64,000 nucleotides of DNA, taken from assembly GCF_001263355.1 (NCBI RefSeq), contig NZ_LGYO01000067.1, positions 1 to 64,000 on the forward strand, written 5' to 3'. Position 1 is the stretch's first letter; every line of letters starts with the position of its first letter. Under the pieces are notes generated by a model that was not told where the DNA came from, did not search any database, and was given only the letters and a program-made list of their open reading frames with translations. Below, piece after piece: positions 51,988-61,193 of the stretch. Source of the stretch: Acetobacterium bakii. Its GTDB lineage: Bacteria; Bacillota; Clostridia; Eubacteriales; Eubacteriaceae. The position numbers and the translations under genes were made by a program.

Positions 51988-54132
51988 ATGAAAAAATTTT
52001 ACTCCTTGATTGTAATCGTTTTTATCCTGACTTTGATGGTCTTTTCACCCGGTGTTTTTGCTGCCGGCGTGGAAAGACAGACCGTGGATTCAGAAACATC
52101 GAATGACATTTTGGGAACCAGTGCCACCCAGGATCTGGGGGTCACCTATCGCACCCATGTTCAGAACAACGGTTGGGAAAACAACTGGGCAGCCAATGGC
52201 AGTAGCGCCGGAACAGAAGGTCAGTGTCTGCGCCTGGAGGCCATTGAGATTAATCTCACCGGGGCAAATCTGCCAACCGGGGCTAAGATTGAATACCGCA
52301 CCCATGTCCAGAACAACGGCTGGGAAAGTTCCTGGACGAGTGACGGCAATCGAGCCGGAACCGAGGGCCAGAGCCTGCGGCTGGAAGCTATTCAGATTCG
52401 ACTGGTGGCGATGCCGGGTTATGCGGTACAATACCGGACTCACGTTCAGAATCAAGGCTGGGACACCACCTGGACTGCCAATGGGGAGAGTGCCGGAACC
52501 GAAGGTCAGAGTCTCCGGCTCGAGGCCATTGAAATCAGACTGGTTAAAAACGGTTTAGCACCGGAAGGTTTGAACGCAAAAGCTGCCAGTCATGCCATTT
52601 CCCTGACCTGGAAAGGGGTTAATGGGGCCGACAGCTACACTATCTATCAGTCAGCAACAAGTAGTGATGGGGACTATACCGAAGTGGCAGCGGGAATAGC
52701 CGCAGTCACCTATGTGGTACCCAATCTGGAAGACGGAAAGCGCTATTATTACAAGGTCAAAGCCACCGCCGGTGATGTAGACAGCCCACTTACCGAAGCG
52801 GCCACCGCCATTGCCAGTGTGGATGATCAGGGCAATGTTTTGCTGGGAAACCAGCTTTTAATCAGTAATGAGTCTACCGATATTGAAAACACCCAGTCAA
52901 CCGGCACTTTGAGTTCGGGTGCTGACGTGATGGAAACGTCAGAATTAGATCTGGCTTCATACGGCTTCGATGCAATACTTCCTTTTGAACCCTCGGCGGG
53001 TCAGCGACCCATTGATCCCAGTAATGGGTCTCTTCTTAAAACCAGTGAAGTCTATGAACTGAACAGCACCAAAGACTTTTATACCTATAGTTTCATAACC
53101 GGCAATATGGATCAAACCCATGCCAGACTGGCCTATAATGGCACTCATGGGCAAGTCTGGGTTGATGCGGATAACCCGACCATGTTCATCACCGATGACG
53201 ATGCCTGCTTAATCGGCGAAGCCTTTGATGATAGCATCTATCCATTAATCACTGAAAATTTTTATACTGAATCGGATGTCAACGCCGATGGTAAGATTGC
53301 CATCCTGTGCTTTGATATTCAAGACAATTATGCTATTCCCGGTGACGCATATTGCAATGGATATTTCAGTCCAGAGGACTTATATGATGGAGCGGATTCG
53401 AACCGCATGGAAATTTTCTGCATGGATACCTATCCAACCATGGGAAACGATGTAAACAATCCGAATGTGTCCCAAATCTTTGTGGGACTGGCTCATGAAT
53501 TCCAGCATATGGTGAATTTCAATCGCAATGAAATCGAAGAAAAATCCGGATATATGGATACCTGGCTGGATGAAGCCTTGTCCGAGGCAGCCGGGTATAT
53601 GTATCAGGTTTTGGCGGAATCAGCTGGCCAGGATTGTAAAGACGTTCACACGATGAGACTATCAAGTTATAATAAATCGGACGCCATTCGTAATGGGAAA
53701 TCCCTGCTTGATTGGAACACTAGCGCGGACAATTTAAATTATGCCCTTTCCTATTTCTTTGGACAATATCTCCGGACCCAGGTGGATGAAGCTCTGGGCA
53801 GCGGAAACGGGGTGAAGGTGTTTAATGAAATCATTACGGACCCTGGAAATGGCAACGCAGCGGTTGAGAGTGTCATTCAGAAATATATTGATCCCCAGCT
53901 GACCTTTGGCGAATTTTTAACCAATTACAGAGCGGCAATGGTTCTTAAGGCCGATACGGGATCATTTGGTTTTAATGGTGAAGAGGCCTTTAATGGGATT
54001 TCAACCCCACTGTATATCGGCGGCACGACCAATTTAGCCGGAGGCGGTGCCATTGTGACGGCCATTGATGCACCATTTACAGTACCGGTGGATCAGGGTA
54101 CCGATGTGAGTTGCCTGGGTATCTTCTGGTAA
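51988..54132 (+). CDS. Secreted ChW-repeat zinc metalloprotease (M30/hyicolysin-like)
   Basis: A 714-residue secreted protein. Signal peptide (MKKFYSLIVIVFILTLMVFS), three ChW repeats (about 50-190: TYRTHVQNNGWENNW and so on), a fibronectin-III domain (about 192-270, EGLNAKAASHAISLTW), then a gluzincin-type protease. The zinc motif is HEFQH at residues 503-507, with the third ligand probably in LDEALSEAAGY. This resembles M30-family peptidases. The ChW part is most like the C-terminal three ChW repeats of the giant BspA-like protein. It probably trims surface or host proteins. AGAAGG precedes the ATG. Confidence 0.85.
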   Translation: MKKFYSLIVIVFILTLMVFSPGVFAAGVERQTVDSETSNDILGTSATQDLGVTYRTHVQNNGWENNWAANGSSAGTEGQCLRLEAIEINLTGANLPTGAKIEYRTHVQNNGWESSWTSDGNRAGTEGQSLRLEAIQIRLVAMPGYAVQYRTHVQNQGWDTTWTANGESAGTEGQSLRLEAIEIRLVKNGLAPEGLNAKAASHAISLTWKGVNGADSYTIYQSATSSDGDYTEVAAGIAAVTYVVPNLEDGKRYYYKVKATAGDVDSPLTEAATAIASVDDQGNVLLGNQLLISNESTDIENTQSTGTLSSGADVMETSELDLASYGFDAILPFEPSAGQRPIDPSNGSLLKTSEVYELNSTKDFYTYSFITGNMDQTHARLAYNGTHGQVWVDADNPTMFITDDDACLIGEAFDDSIYPLITENFYTESDVNADGKIAILCFDIQDNYAIPGDAYCNGYFSPEDLYDGADSNRMEIFCMDTYPTMGNDVNNPNVSQIFVGLAHEFQHMVNFNRNEIEEKSGYMDTWLDEALSEAAGYMYQVLAESAGQDCKDVHTMRLSSYNKSDAIRNGKSLLDWNTSADNLNYALSYFFGQYLRTQVDEALGSGNGVKVFNEIITDPGNGNAAVESVIQKYIDPQLTFGEFLTNYRAAMVLKADTGSFGFNGEEAFNGISTPLYIGGTTNLAGGGAIVTAIDAPFTVPVDQGTDVSCLGIFW

Positions 54133-54293
54133 AGGAAATGAAAGGGCTTAACGGTTGCCCGAAGAATACAGCTCCCCAAATTGAAAAGCGAAATCCTGTG
54201 CAATGGCATCGCATTTTTGGAAAAGCAGCTTTCAGCTGAAGCGGCGTTGTGAAAAATAATTATTGTGGATTGAAAAACCGGATTGGAGGACCT

Positions 54294-55034
54294 ATGAACG
54301 TTGACTGTTTAATCGTGGATGATGAGGTTGAGCTGGCAAAGGCGACCAGTGAATATTTTGAAATGTTTGGGGTGACAGCGGCCTATATCACTGATTCCCA
54401 GGGCTGCATTGATTTTATCAAAAACAATGGGGTCAAACTTATTTTGCTGGATATCAATCTAGGCAATGACAGCGGCTTTGCTCTATGTAAGGAACTCCGT
54501 AAAATAACCGAGGTGCCGATTCTCTTTATCAGTGCCCGGCAAAGTGATGATGATGTGCTCATCGCCCTGAACATCGGCGGGGATGATTACATCAAGAAAC
54601 CCTATGCTCTGAGTGTATTGCTGGCCAAGGTCAGAGCGATCATCAAACGCTGTGACCGGTTTGCGGTGAGCGGGGGAAATGCTGCTGATCCGGGTGCTAT
54701 GATTGAGGATCACAACCGCTGCGGGAATCTGAGAATTGATGCCGATGCCATGAAGGTCTTTGTCAATGGAAGGGACGCCGGTTTCAAAACAAAGGAATTC
54801 AAGCTGTTTCAATACCTTTTTGAAAACAGCAACCGGGTCATCACTAAGGATGAGCTTTTTGCCAATATCTGGGGGGATGCCTTTTTCAGCGACGGCACCC
54901 TGAATGTGCACATTCGCAAAGTCCGGGAGAAAATCGAAGACAATCCCAACAAACCGAAGTTTATCAAAACCATTTGGGGCACCGGGTACATATTTGAAAC
55001 CCCGGACACCTGGGAAACCAGTGGTGAGTTATGA
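54294..55034 (+). CDS. OmpR/PhoB-family response regulator
   Basis: A 246-residue regulator. The receiver has VDDE and phospho-acceptor Asp53 (LLDINLG), SARQ and KKPY (switch lysine). The C-terminal winged helix has the usual GTLNVHIRKVREKIEDNPN and GTGYIFE. The start at 54294 follows GGAGG; the reading to 54249 lacks a ribosome site. It overlaps the kinase gene by 4 bp (ATGA). With the kinase it probably controls the ABC transporter at 56500-59630, whose promoter carries an array of 11-bp-spaced repeats. Confidence 0.92.
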   Translation: MNVDCLIVDDEVELAKATSEYFEMFGVTAAYITDSQGCIDFIKNNGVKLILLDINLGNDSGFALCKELRKITEVPILFISARQSDDDVLIALNIGGDDYIKKPYALSVLLAKVRAIIKRCDRFAVSGGNAADPGAMIEDHNRCGNLRIDADAMKVFVNGRDAGFKTKEFKLFQYLFENSNRVITKDELFANIWGDAFFSDGTLNVHIRKVREKIEDNPNKPKFIKTIWGTGYIFETPDTWETSGEL

Positions 55035-56353
55035 AAATAAAGGGACTGATCATCGGCTTTACGGCGGTGCTGCTGGCCATTTACGGATTGGGGTTTGCCT
55101 ATATCAGCCAGACCGGTCTGGGCGCCATTGATGTGATTCAGGTTAACAATACGGTTAAGACCATTGAAAAACAGCTGACTGCTGAGAGCGAGGGGCTGGC
55201 CCGAACTGGCGCAATGGACGGCTTGTCCTATAACCTGGTTTTTGAAACCGATGAAAACTACAACGCCGCGGTATTTGAGGCCATTAAAAACCGCCAGACC
55301 ATGGTGGATCTCACGGTTCCCGGCCTTTCCGACGGGGCCGCCAGCCGGGGCAAAGTCCTCTTTGTCAACCCGGAAAACGAAATTAAGGAAAAACTGCTGG
55401 CCCTGCTGACGCTGTTGGTGCTGGGCATTCTGGCCCTGGTCTATGTTACTCTGGGAATGGTCTATGTGTGGGTATTAAGGCCCTTTGCGGTGATGCAGCA
55501 GTTTGCCGGAAAAATCGCCGATGGGGATCTGGAGTTCAGGCTGCCAATGGACCGGGGCAATTATTTCGGGGCCTTTACCGAGAGCTTTGACCTGATGCGG
55601 GAAGAACTCAAAAAGGCCCGCCAGGGCGAATACCTGGCCAACATCAGCAAAAAGGAACTGGTGGCCGAGCTTTCCCATGACATCAAAACACCGGTGGCTA
55701 CCATTAAGGCCATCTGTGAATTACTCCAGGCCAAGCTGGGTCAGACGATAACCACTCAAACCAGTGCCGGGAATACGGCCATCAAAGAAAGCATTGAAAA
55801 AATTGCGGTCATCAATACTAGGGCTGATACCATCGATGCGCTCATCAGCAACCTCTTTCAGGCAACCCTGGAAGAACTGGAAATGCTGAAAGTCACGGTG
55901 AGCGAACAACCCAGCACCATCATCACCCGGATGTTTGGGGATATCAATCATTACGGGAAAATCCGTTTTCAAAACGCCATACCTGAATGCCTGATCCGCT
56001 GCGATCCCTTACGGCTCAGTCAGGTCATTGACAATGTCATCAGCAATTCCTGTAAGTATGCGGACACCTTCATCGATGTCAGGTTTTGCATCGATCAGTC
56101 CGAAAAATTTCTGGCCATAACAATCAGGGATTACGGCCCCGGATTTGAAACCGACGAAGGTCCCCTTTTGTGCGAAAAGTTCTTTCGGGGATCCGGCGAA
56201 ACAATTCAAAACACCCCAGGCTCCGGGCTTGGCCTTTACCTCGCCCGGCAGTTTATGGAAGCCATGGCAGGCCGTCTTGACTGCCACAACAACAATGGCT
56301 TTGTGGCGGAGCTGCATATTAAGCTTGCCGGCACTCCGAAACAGCATTGTTAA
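55031..56353 (+). CDS. Sensor histidine kinase
   Basis: A 440-residue kinase. One helix near the N-terminus, an extracellular loop of about 90 residues, a second helix (about 120-150, LLALLTLLVLGILALVYVTL), HAMP, HisKA with ELSHDIKTPVATIK (His216) and HATPase_c with N-box DNVISNSCKY and G-boxes DYGPGF and GSGLGLYLA. It forms a two-component pair with the preceding regulator through a 4-bp overlap. Its target is likely the MacB-like transporter that follows, a pattern seen with peptide-antibiotic detection systems. Confidence 0.9.
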   Translation: MKIKGLIIGFTAVLLAIYGLGFAYISQTGLGAIDVIQVNNTVKTIEKQLTAESEGLARTGAMDGLSYNLVFETDENYNAAVFEAIKNRQTMVDLTVPGLSDGAASRGKVLFVNPENEIKEKLLALLTLLVLGILALVYVTLGMVYVWVLRPFAVMQQFAGKIADGDLEFRLPMDRGNYFGAFTESFDLMREELKKARQGEYLANISKKELVAELSHDIKTPVATIKAICELLQAKLGQTITTQTSAGNTAIKESIEKIAVINTRADTIDALISNLFQATLEELEMLKVTVSEQPSTIITRMFGDINHYGKIRFQNAIPECLIRCDPLRLSQVIDNVISNSCKYADTFIDVRFCIDQSEKFLAITIRDYGPGFETDEGPLLCEKFFRGSGETIQNTPGSGLGLYLARQFMEAMAGRLDCHNNNGFVAELHIKLAGTPKQHC

Positions 56354-56415
56354 GAAACAGCTAAGGATTTAATAAGAGTTGGAAAAAGATCTGTTAAGAA
56401 GGATTCATATATAAT
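56350..56415 (+). promoter_or_regulatory. Promoter of the ABC transporter with 11-bp-spaced response-regulator boxes
   Basis: TTAAGAA (56350), CTAAGGA (56361), ATAAGAG (56372), the weaker AAAAAGA (56383) and TTAAGAA (56394) lie in strict 11-bp register. They lead to TATAAT (56410-56415), where no good -35 exists. Direct repeats one helical turn apart are typical of OmpR/PhoB-family sites. Confidence 0.6.
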
Positions 56416-56450
56416 AGGACCATGGAAAGCGCAACGCCGACCATGGTCCT
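56416..56450 (+). other. Leader hairpin ahead of the ABC transporter genes
   Basis: AGGACCATGG (56416-56425) pairs perfectly with CCATGGTCCT (56441-56450), starting right after the -10 and with no T-run. It could stabilise or attenuate the transcript. Confidence 0.55.
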
Positions 56451-56499
56451 TATCGTTAAACTAATGAATGGATCAATTAATCATTCGAGGAGAAACAAA

Positions 56500-57258
56500 A
56501 TGAAAAATACAATTCTGAAAGCTGAATTGCTCAGCAAAACCTATTCAAACGGTAGCATCATGCAGCATGTTTTAAAAAATCTGACCATTGATATCAAAGC
56601 CGGGGATTTTACTGTCATTATGGGCAGCTCGGGATCCGGCAAGTCGACCCTGCTCTATGCCCTGTCGGGCATGGATAAGCCGACCCTGGGCACCATCACC
56701 TTTAAAGGTCAGGAAATCTCGGGCTATTCCAATGATCAGCTGGCCATTTTTAGACGAAAACACTGCGGCTTTGTTTTTCAGCAGATTTATCTCAATGAAA
56801 CCATGAGTGTTCTGGACAACATCATCATCTGTGGACTGCTGGTGAGCCGGGATAAAAAAGCAATTGCTGTAAAAGCCAAAGACATGCTGCTGAAAGTTGG
56901 GTTGACCGCAGAATGCTATCACAAATATCCGTCCCAGCTATCCGGAGGTGAAGCCCAGCGAGTCGCCATTGTCAGAGCTCTGATCAACGCTCCGGAAATC
57001 GTCTTTGCCGACGAACCCACCGGCGCCCTGAATTCCACCAATGCCATCAATGTTCTGGATGTGATGACAGATGTCAACGCCGCGGGACAAAGCGTGATTA
57101 TGGTTACTCATGATATCAAAACAGCAAGGCGGGCTAACCGCATTCTGTATTTAAAAGATGGGGTCATTATCGATGAACTGAACCTAGGGATATACGTGAA
57201 AGATGACCCGGAGCGACATCAGATATTGCGGGAGTTTCTTGAAAGCATGGGCTGGTAG
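56500..57258 (+). CDS. ABC transporter ATP-binding protein (MacB/BceA type)
   Basis: A 252-residue ATPase. Walker A GSSGSGKST, Q-loop FVFQQIYL, signature LSGGEAQRVAIVRAL, Walker B IVFADEPTGALN and H-loop MVTHD. The ADEPTGALN form is typical of the MacB/LolD/BceA group that drives FtsX-type permeases. The start at 56500 follows CGAGGAG; the reading to 56422 passes through the leader hairpin. It is followed by the permease at 57261 with a 2-bp gap. It probably acts in export of, or resistance to, membrane-active peptides, under the preceding two-component system. Confidence 0.9.
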   Translation: MKNTILKAELLSKTYSNGSIMQHVLKNLTIDIKAGDFTVIMGSSGSGKSTLLYALSGMDKPTLGTITFKGQEISGYSNDQLAIFRRKHCGFVFQQIYLNETMSVLDNIIICGLLVSRDKKAIAVKAKDMLLKVGLTAECYHKYPSQLSGGEAQRVAIVRALINAPEIVFADEPTGALNSTNAINVLDVMTDVNAAGQSVIMVTHDIKTARRANRILYLKDGVIIDELNLGIYVKDDPERHQILREFLESMGW

Positions 57259-57260
57259 CC

Positions 57261-59630
57261 ATGAATATTTTTATGATTGCAAAAAACAATATCAAGAAAG
57301 CGAAACTCGCCACCGCCACCCTGATCATTTTGATTGCCATGGCTACCATTTTTCTGTATGTTGGCATCAGCGTGCTTTCAAATCTGGATACCTTTATTGA
57401 AAATAAAAATATCGGATTAAATGGGGCCCATTTTATTTCCATTGCCGATGGGAGCTACGACAGTTCCATCGATGAAATTTATGAATCCATTGCGGGCTTC
57501 GACTACCGGGAGCGGGAAGATGCACTGATGTCCCTGTCTTCAAAATTTCAGAATGTCAATACCAATGAAGAAGCGTATGCCATATCCTCAATTATATTAA
57601 ATCTTGATACCGACCGGAGCATTTCCAAAGTTGAGATCATTGATGCCGCCGCTGCCATGCCGGAAAATGGGGTTGTCGTTCCCTATGTGTTAAAAGTCGC
57701 CAACGGCTATCAGACCGGGGACAACTTAAAATTTATTGTGGATGATAAATCCATAGATCTTGTAATTGCCGGCTTTTATGAAGACCTGATGTTTGCCAGT
57801 CCCTCCAATGTCAGCATGTATAAACTGTATGTCGGGGACAGTCAATTCAGTGAGCTCCTAAGTCAACCGGCATACGGCTTTAAATGCAGCTACAGTGCCG
57901 TGATCACAGACGATCTCAATGGCTCGGAGGAATTTGAAAGTCAGTATACCGAAAAAATAAAGCCTGTCACCTCGGAACGAACCGGCAGCTATGCGACCCT
58001 GAATTATGAAACCATGAAAACCGGAGTGTCCATATTCATTCACATCATCATGGCTGTTTTGGTAGCGTTCTCCATTATCATCCTGTTAATTGCCTTTATT
58101 GTCATAAAATTTTCAACCACAACTCACATTGAGAATAACATTAAAAACATCGGCACTCTGGAAGCAATGGGGTACACCACCACCCAGATTCTGAATGCCA
58201 TTCTGCTGGAATACCTTTTGATTACCGGAGGCGGTTATATCATCGGAGTTGCCGCAGCCTTTGGGATCTCCCCGGCGATTTCCAATGTGGTGTCCTCATC
58301 CATTGGACTCCGCTGGCTGACCGGGATCAATCCACAGGCGGCGATGCTGAGTCTGGGAATTATCATGCTTTCGGTTTTAGGGATTTCGTATTTCAGTGCT
58401 GTTAAAATCAAAAAAATAACGCCGTTAACGGCGCTGCGAAATGGGATTGAAACCCATCATTTTAATAAAAACAGAGTGCCTCTGGATAATACCAGATTGG
58501 GACTGAACACTGCATTGGGACTGAAATCATTCTTTTTCAATAAAAAGCAGAATATCATTGCCGGCATCATCATCATGCTGTTGAGTCTAGTGTGCGTATT
58601 TGCCTTTGCCATGTACTATAATTTTACCGCTGACAAGAGCGCCATGATTAAATTAATCGGGCTGGAAACCGCTGAGGTTCAGCTCCGGGTTGAGGAAAAT
58701 AACGATCAGCTGCTAAATGACATTGCTGACATGTCTGGGGTGGAAAGCACCATCGCATTGGATACCTTTGACGGGTTCATTGCATACAATGGCCATGAAA
58801 GTCGTGCCATTACCCGAATAACCGACGATTACAGACGGTTGAAAGTCGATACCTGTGTAAAGGGCCGGATGCCGGTGAATGACAATGAAATTGCTATTAC
58901 CAGCATTGTATTGGACAGTATGGGGGCTAAAATAGCCGACACCGTTTCCATTGAATATACCGGGGTCACAAAAGAATTTTTAGTGGTAGGCGTAATCCAG
59001 CAGTTTAACATGCTGGGAAAAGGTGCGGCGATTACAACCAATGGCATGAAGAAATTAATGCCGTCTTATGAAGCGAAAAATCTGATGATTTATCTTAATG
59101 ACAATCAGGATACCGATGAATTTGTCACTCACATAAATAATTTGTACAGCGGCCAAAACATTCAGTGCGCAAGCTATTTTGAGTCCATCGAATTGATGTT
59201 GGATTCCTTTGAATCCGCGGTAAAAATTGTGGTAACGGCATGTTTGGCCATTATCGCCGTGATCATTGTCTTTATCATGTTTCTGGTCATTCGGGTCAGG
59301 CTGTTGGGTGAAAAAATACGGCTCGGTGTATCTAAAGCATTGGGATTTACCTCCAACCAACTGATTTGCCAGATTTTAATCAGCGAGATGCCGGTGATTA
59401 TCGGAGCATCCCTGGTTGGCGCCATTGCCGGTTATTATTTATCAAATCCACTGATGGCGGTGATGCTTGCGCCCAATGGCATTTTAAACTGTGACTTTTT
59501 TATCGCCCCCGGATTGATTGCATTGACGACCATTGGCATCAGCTTATTGGGTCTGGGAACCCTGCTCATAGTTTCAGGCAGCATCAGGAAAATAAGCCCA
59601 TGGAAGATGTTCGAGGAAGGCGGCAATTAA
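57261..59630 (+). CDS. ABC transporter permease with two FtsX domains
   Basis: A 789-residue membrane protein. One N-terminal helix, an extracellular domain (about 45-250), three helices of a first FtsX domain (about 255-390), a single helix near 430, a second extracellular domain (about 460-640) and a final FtsX triplet (about 645-785). This duplicated layout fits MacB-like mechanotransmission exporters and antimicrobial-peptide-resistance permeases. It pairs with the ATPase at 56500. A terminator-like hairpin follows at 59653. Confidence 0.87.
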   Translation: MNIFMIAKNNIKKAKLATATLIILIAMATIFLYVGISVLSNLDTFIENKNIGLNGAHFISIADGSYDSSIDEIYESIAGFDYREREDALMSLSSKFQNVNTNEEAYAISSIILNLDTDRSISKVEIIDAAAAMPENGVVVPYVLKVANGYQTGDNLKFIVDDKSIDLVIAGFYEDLMFASPSNVSMYKLYVGDSQFSELLSQPAYGFKCSYSAVITDDLNGSEEFESQYTEKIKPVTSERTGSYATLNYETMKTGVSIFIHIIMAVLVAFSIIILLIAFIVIKFSTTTHIENNIKNIGTLEAMGYTTTQILNAILLEYLLITGGGYIIGVAAAFGISPAISNVVSSSIGLRWLTGINPQAAMLSLGIIMLSVLGISYFSAVKIKKITPLTALRNGIETHHFNKNRVPLDNTRLGLNTALGLKSFFFNKKQNIIAGIIIMLLSLVCVFAFAMYYNFTADKSAMIKLIGLETAEVQLRVEENNDQLLNDIADMSGVESTIALDTFDGFIAYNGHESRAITRITDDYRRLKVDTCVKGRMPVNDNEIAITSIVLDSMGAKIADTVSIEYTGVTKEFLVVGVIQQFNMLGKGAAITTNGMKKLMPSYEAKNLMIYLNDNQDTDEFVTHINNLYSGQNIQCASYFESIELMLDSFESAVKIVVTACLAIIAVIIVFIMFLVIRVRLLGEKIRLGVSKALGFTSNQLICQILISEMPVIIGASLVGAIAGYYLSNPLMAVMLAPNGILNCDFFIAPGLIALTTIGISLLGLGTLLIVSGSIRKISPWKMFEEGGN

Positions 59631-59652
59631 TCTTTTAAATAAGGAGTAATGA

Positions 59653-59692
59653 TAAGGGTCCGGTCATGGGAACATGGTCGGTCCTTTTTTTA
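59653..59692 (+). terminator. Imperfect terminator after the permease gene
   Basis: A GGTCCGGTCATG arm pairs with CATGGTCGGTCC with two G-T pairs and one mismatch, followed by seven T residues. Confidence 0.65.
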
Positions 59693-59705
59693 ATTTTCAA
59701 GTCGA

Positions 59706-59739
59706 TCCTTATGCTTTCCTTATATTCGGTTGGTAAGAT
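59706..59739 (+). promoter_or_regulatory. Promoter of the immunity-type operon with 11-bp-spaced boxes
   Basis: TCCTTAT at 59706-59712 and again at 59717-59723 (11 bp apart), then TAAGAT (59734-59739) as -10. The boxes cover the -35 region, as for an OmpR-family activator; the likely regulator is encoded at 61950 in the same operon. Confidence 0.5.
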
Positions 59740-59769
59740 CAACCTATGAAAATCATTGGAGGACATGAA

Positions 59770-60474
59770 ATGGAAAATTATATTTTAGAAACAAGACATT
59801 TGACGAAACAGTTTAAAGCCCAAAAGGTGGTGAATGATCTGTCCATCGGGGTTAAAGAAAACTCGATTTACGGGTTGCTGGGCCCCAATGGCGCCGGCAA
59901 GTCGACCCTGTTGAAAATGATCACCGGACTGCTGAAACCCACCCAGGGGAATATCCTTTTTCAGGGAGCGGCCTGGGAACGCCGGAATTTAAGCAAAATA
60001 GGAGCCTTAATTGAAAACCCCGGGATTTATCCCAATCTGACGGCCATGGAAAACCTGGGGCTGGCCTGTACCCTTTATGAACTGCCAAGGTCAAGAGCCG
60101 AGGAAGTTTTGGCCATTATCGGTCTTGAAAATCCGGGCAAAAAGAAGGTCCGGAATTTTTCCATGGGCATGAAACAGCGGCTGGGCATTGGCATGGCCAT
60201 CATCAACAACCCGAAACTTCTGATTCTGGATGAACCCACCAACGGCCTGGATCCTCTGGGGATTGAAGAGTTAAGGGAGCTGATTCGTTCCTTCCCATCA
60301 AAGGGGATGACGGTCATCCTGTCCAGCCATATTTTAACCGAGGTGGCCTTGATAGCCGATGAGGTGACCATTATCGCCAATGGCGTGGTGGGCTACCATG
60401 GCGAGGTGAAAAAAGATGAGGATTTAGAAAAAATCTTTATGGATGTCATTGGGAAAAACCGAGGTGCATGCTGA
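59770..60474 (+). CDS. ABC transporter ATP-binding protein (BcrA/lantibiotic-immunity type)
   Basis: A 234-residue ATPase. Walker A GPNGAGKST, signature FSMGMKQRLGIGMAI, Walker B LLILDEPTNGLDP and H-loop LSSHI. Bacitracin (BcrA) and lantibiotic-immunity (LanF/CprA-like) ATPases share this form. The start at 59770 follows GGAGGA; 59746 is an alternative without a site. It overlaps the next permease gene by 7 bp. With two permeases, a regulator and a kinase it forms a five-gene operon that would detect and remove membrane-targeting peptide antibiotics. Confidence 0.9.
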   Translation: MENYILETRHLTKQFKAQKVVNDLSIGVKENSIYGLLGPNGAGKSTLLKMITGLLKPTQGNILFQGAAWERRNLSKIGALIENPGIYPNLTAMENLGLACTLYELPRSRAEEVLAIIGLENPGKKKVRNFSMGMKQRLGIGMAIINNPKLLILDEPTNGLDPLGIEELRELIRSFPSKGMTVILSSHILTEVALIADEVTIIANGVVGYHGEVKKDEDLEKIFMDVIGKNRGAC

Positions 60475-61193
60475 TGCTGGCCATTATAAAGTCCGAATTT
60501 CAAAAGAGCCGGGGCTCAACGGTGAATCAGTTTGTGATCATGACACCGGTGGCGGTGCTGGTTTTAAGTTATTTTTTAGGCGGCGGACAAAACGGCGCAT
60601 ATAATTGGTGGTATGTTATGTTTCTGCCGGGACTTGTTGCCATACTTTCATCAATGGTGATTAATCGCGACAAAACCTTGGGATATAAGGGCCTCTTTCT
60701 GTTTCCCAACGACAAAGCCTTGTTCTGGCTGGGTAAGATTCTGTATCTCAGTATCCTGATGCTGGTATCCAGCCTGATTTTTATGTTTGGCATCGTCATT
60801 ATGGGTTATCTGGATGCACCGGTTATTTCTTTCCAGGCGAATATGGCTGGCGGCATCATTTTAGTTTTAACGTCACTTTTTCAGCTGCCGGTTTGCATGT
60901 TTCTGGCGGATCGATTCAATCTGTTTGCCGCCACGCTGTTTAATGTTCTGATGGTGATGATTTCCGTGGTAGCTTTCCAAACCTCATCCCTTCTTCAGTT
61001 TTCCCCTTACGGTGTAGGAATTGCCTTAATGTGTCCCGTTCTTCATATTTTACCCAACGGGATACCGATTCCCGAAGGCAGCCCGTTGCTGAGTAATAAC
61101 GGCCTGATCATGCCGATGCTGGGGTGCCTGGTGTTATTTTTAACCCTTATCGGGTTAACCGCACTTTTATTTCGAGGGAGAGAGGGAAAATAA
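60468..61193 (+). CDS. Lantibiotic-immunity ABC permease subunit (LanE-like)
   Basis: A 241-residue protein with six membrane helices and almost no soluble domain, the layout of LanE/LanG and BcrB-type permeases. It starts inside the end of the ATPase gene and its stop is directly followed by the ATG of the second permease, so all are co-translated. Sequence alone cannot distinguish nisin-, bacitracin- or cationic-peptide-type immunity. No peptide precursor or modification gene is present in the visible flank. Confidence 0.8.
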   Translation: MLMLAIIKSEFQKSRGSTVNQFVIMTPVAVLVLSYFLGGGQNGAYNWWYVMFLPGLVAILSSMVINRDKTLGYKGLFLFPNDKALFWLGKILYLSILMLVSSLIFMFGIVIMGYLDAPVISFQANMAGGIILVLTSLFQLPVCMFLADRFNLFAATLFNVLMVMISVVAFQTSSLLQFSPYGVGIALMCPVLHILPNGIPIPEGSPLLSNNGLIMPMLGCLVLFLTLIGLTALLFRGREGK

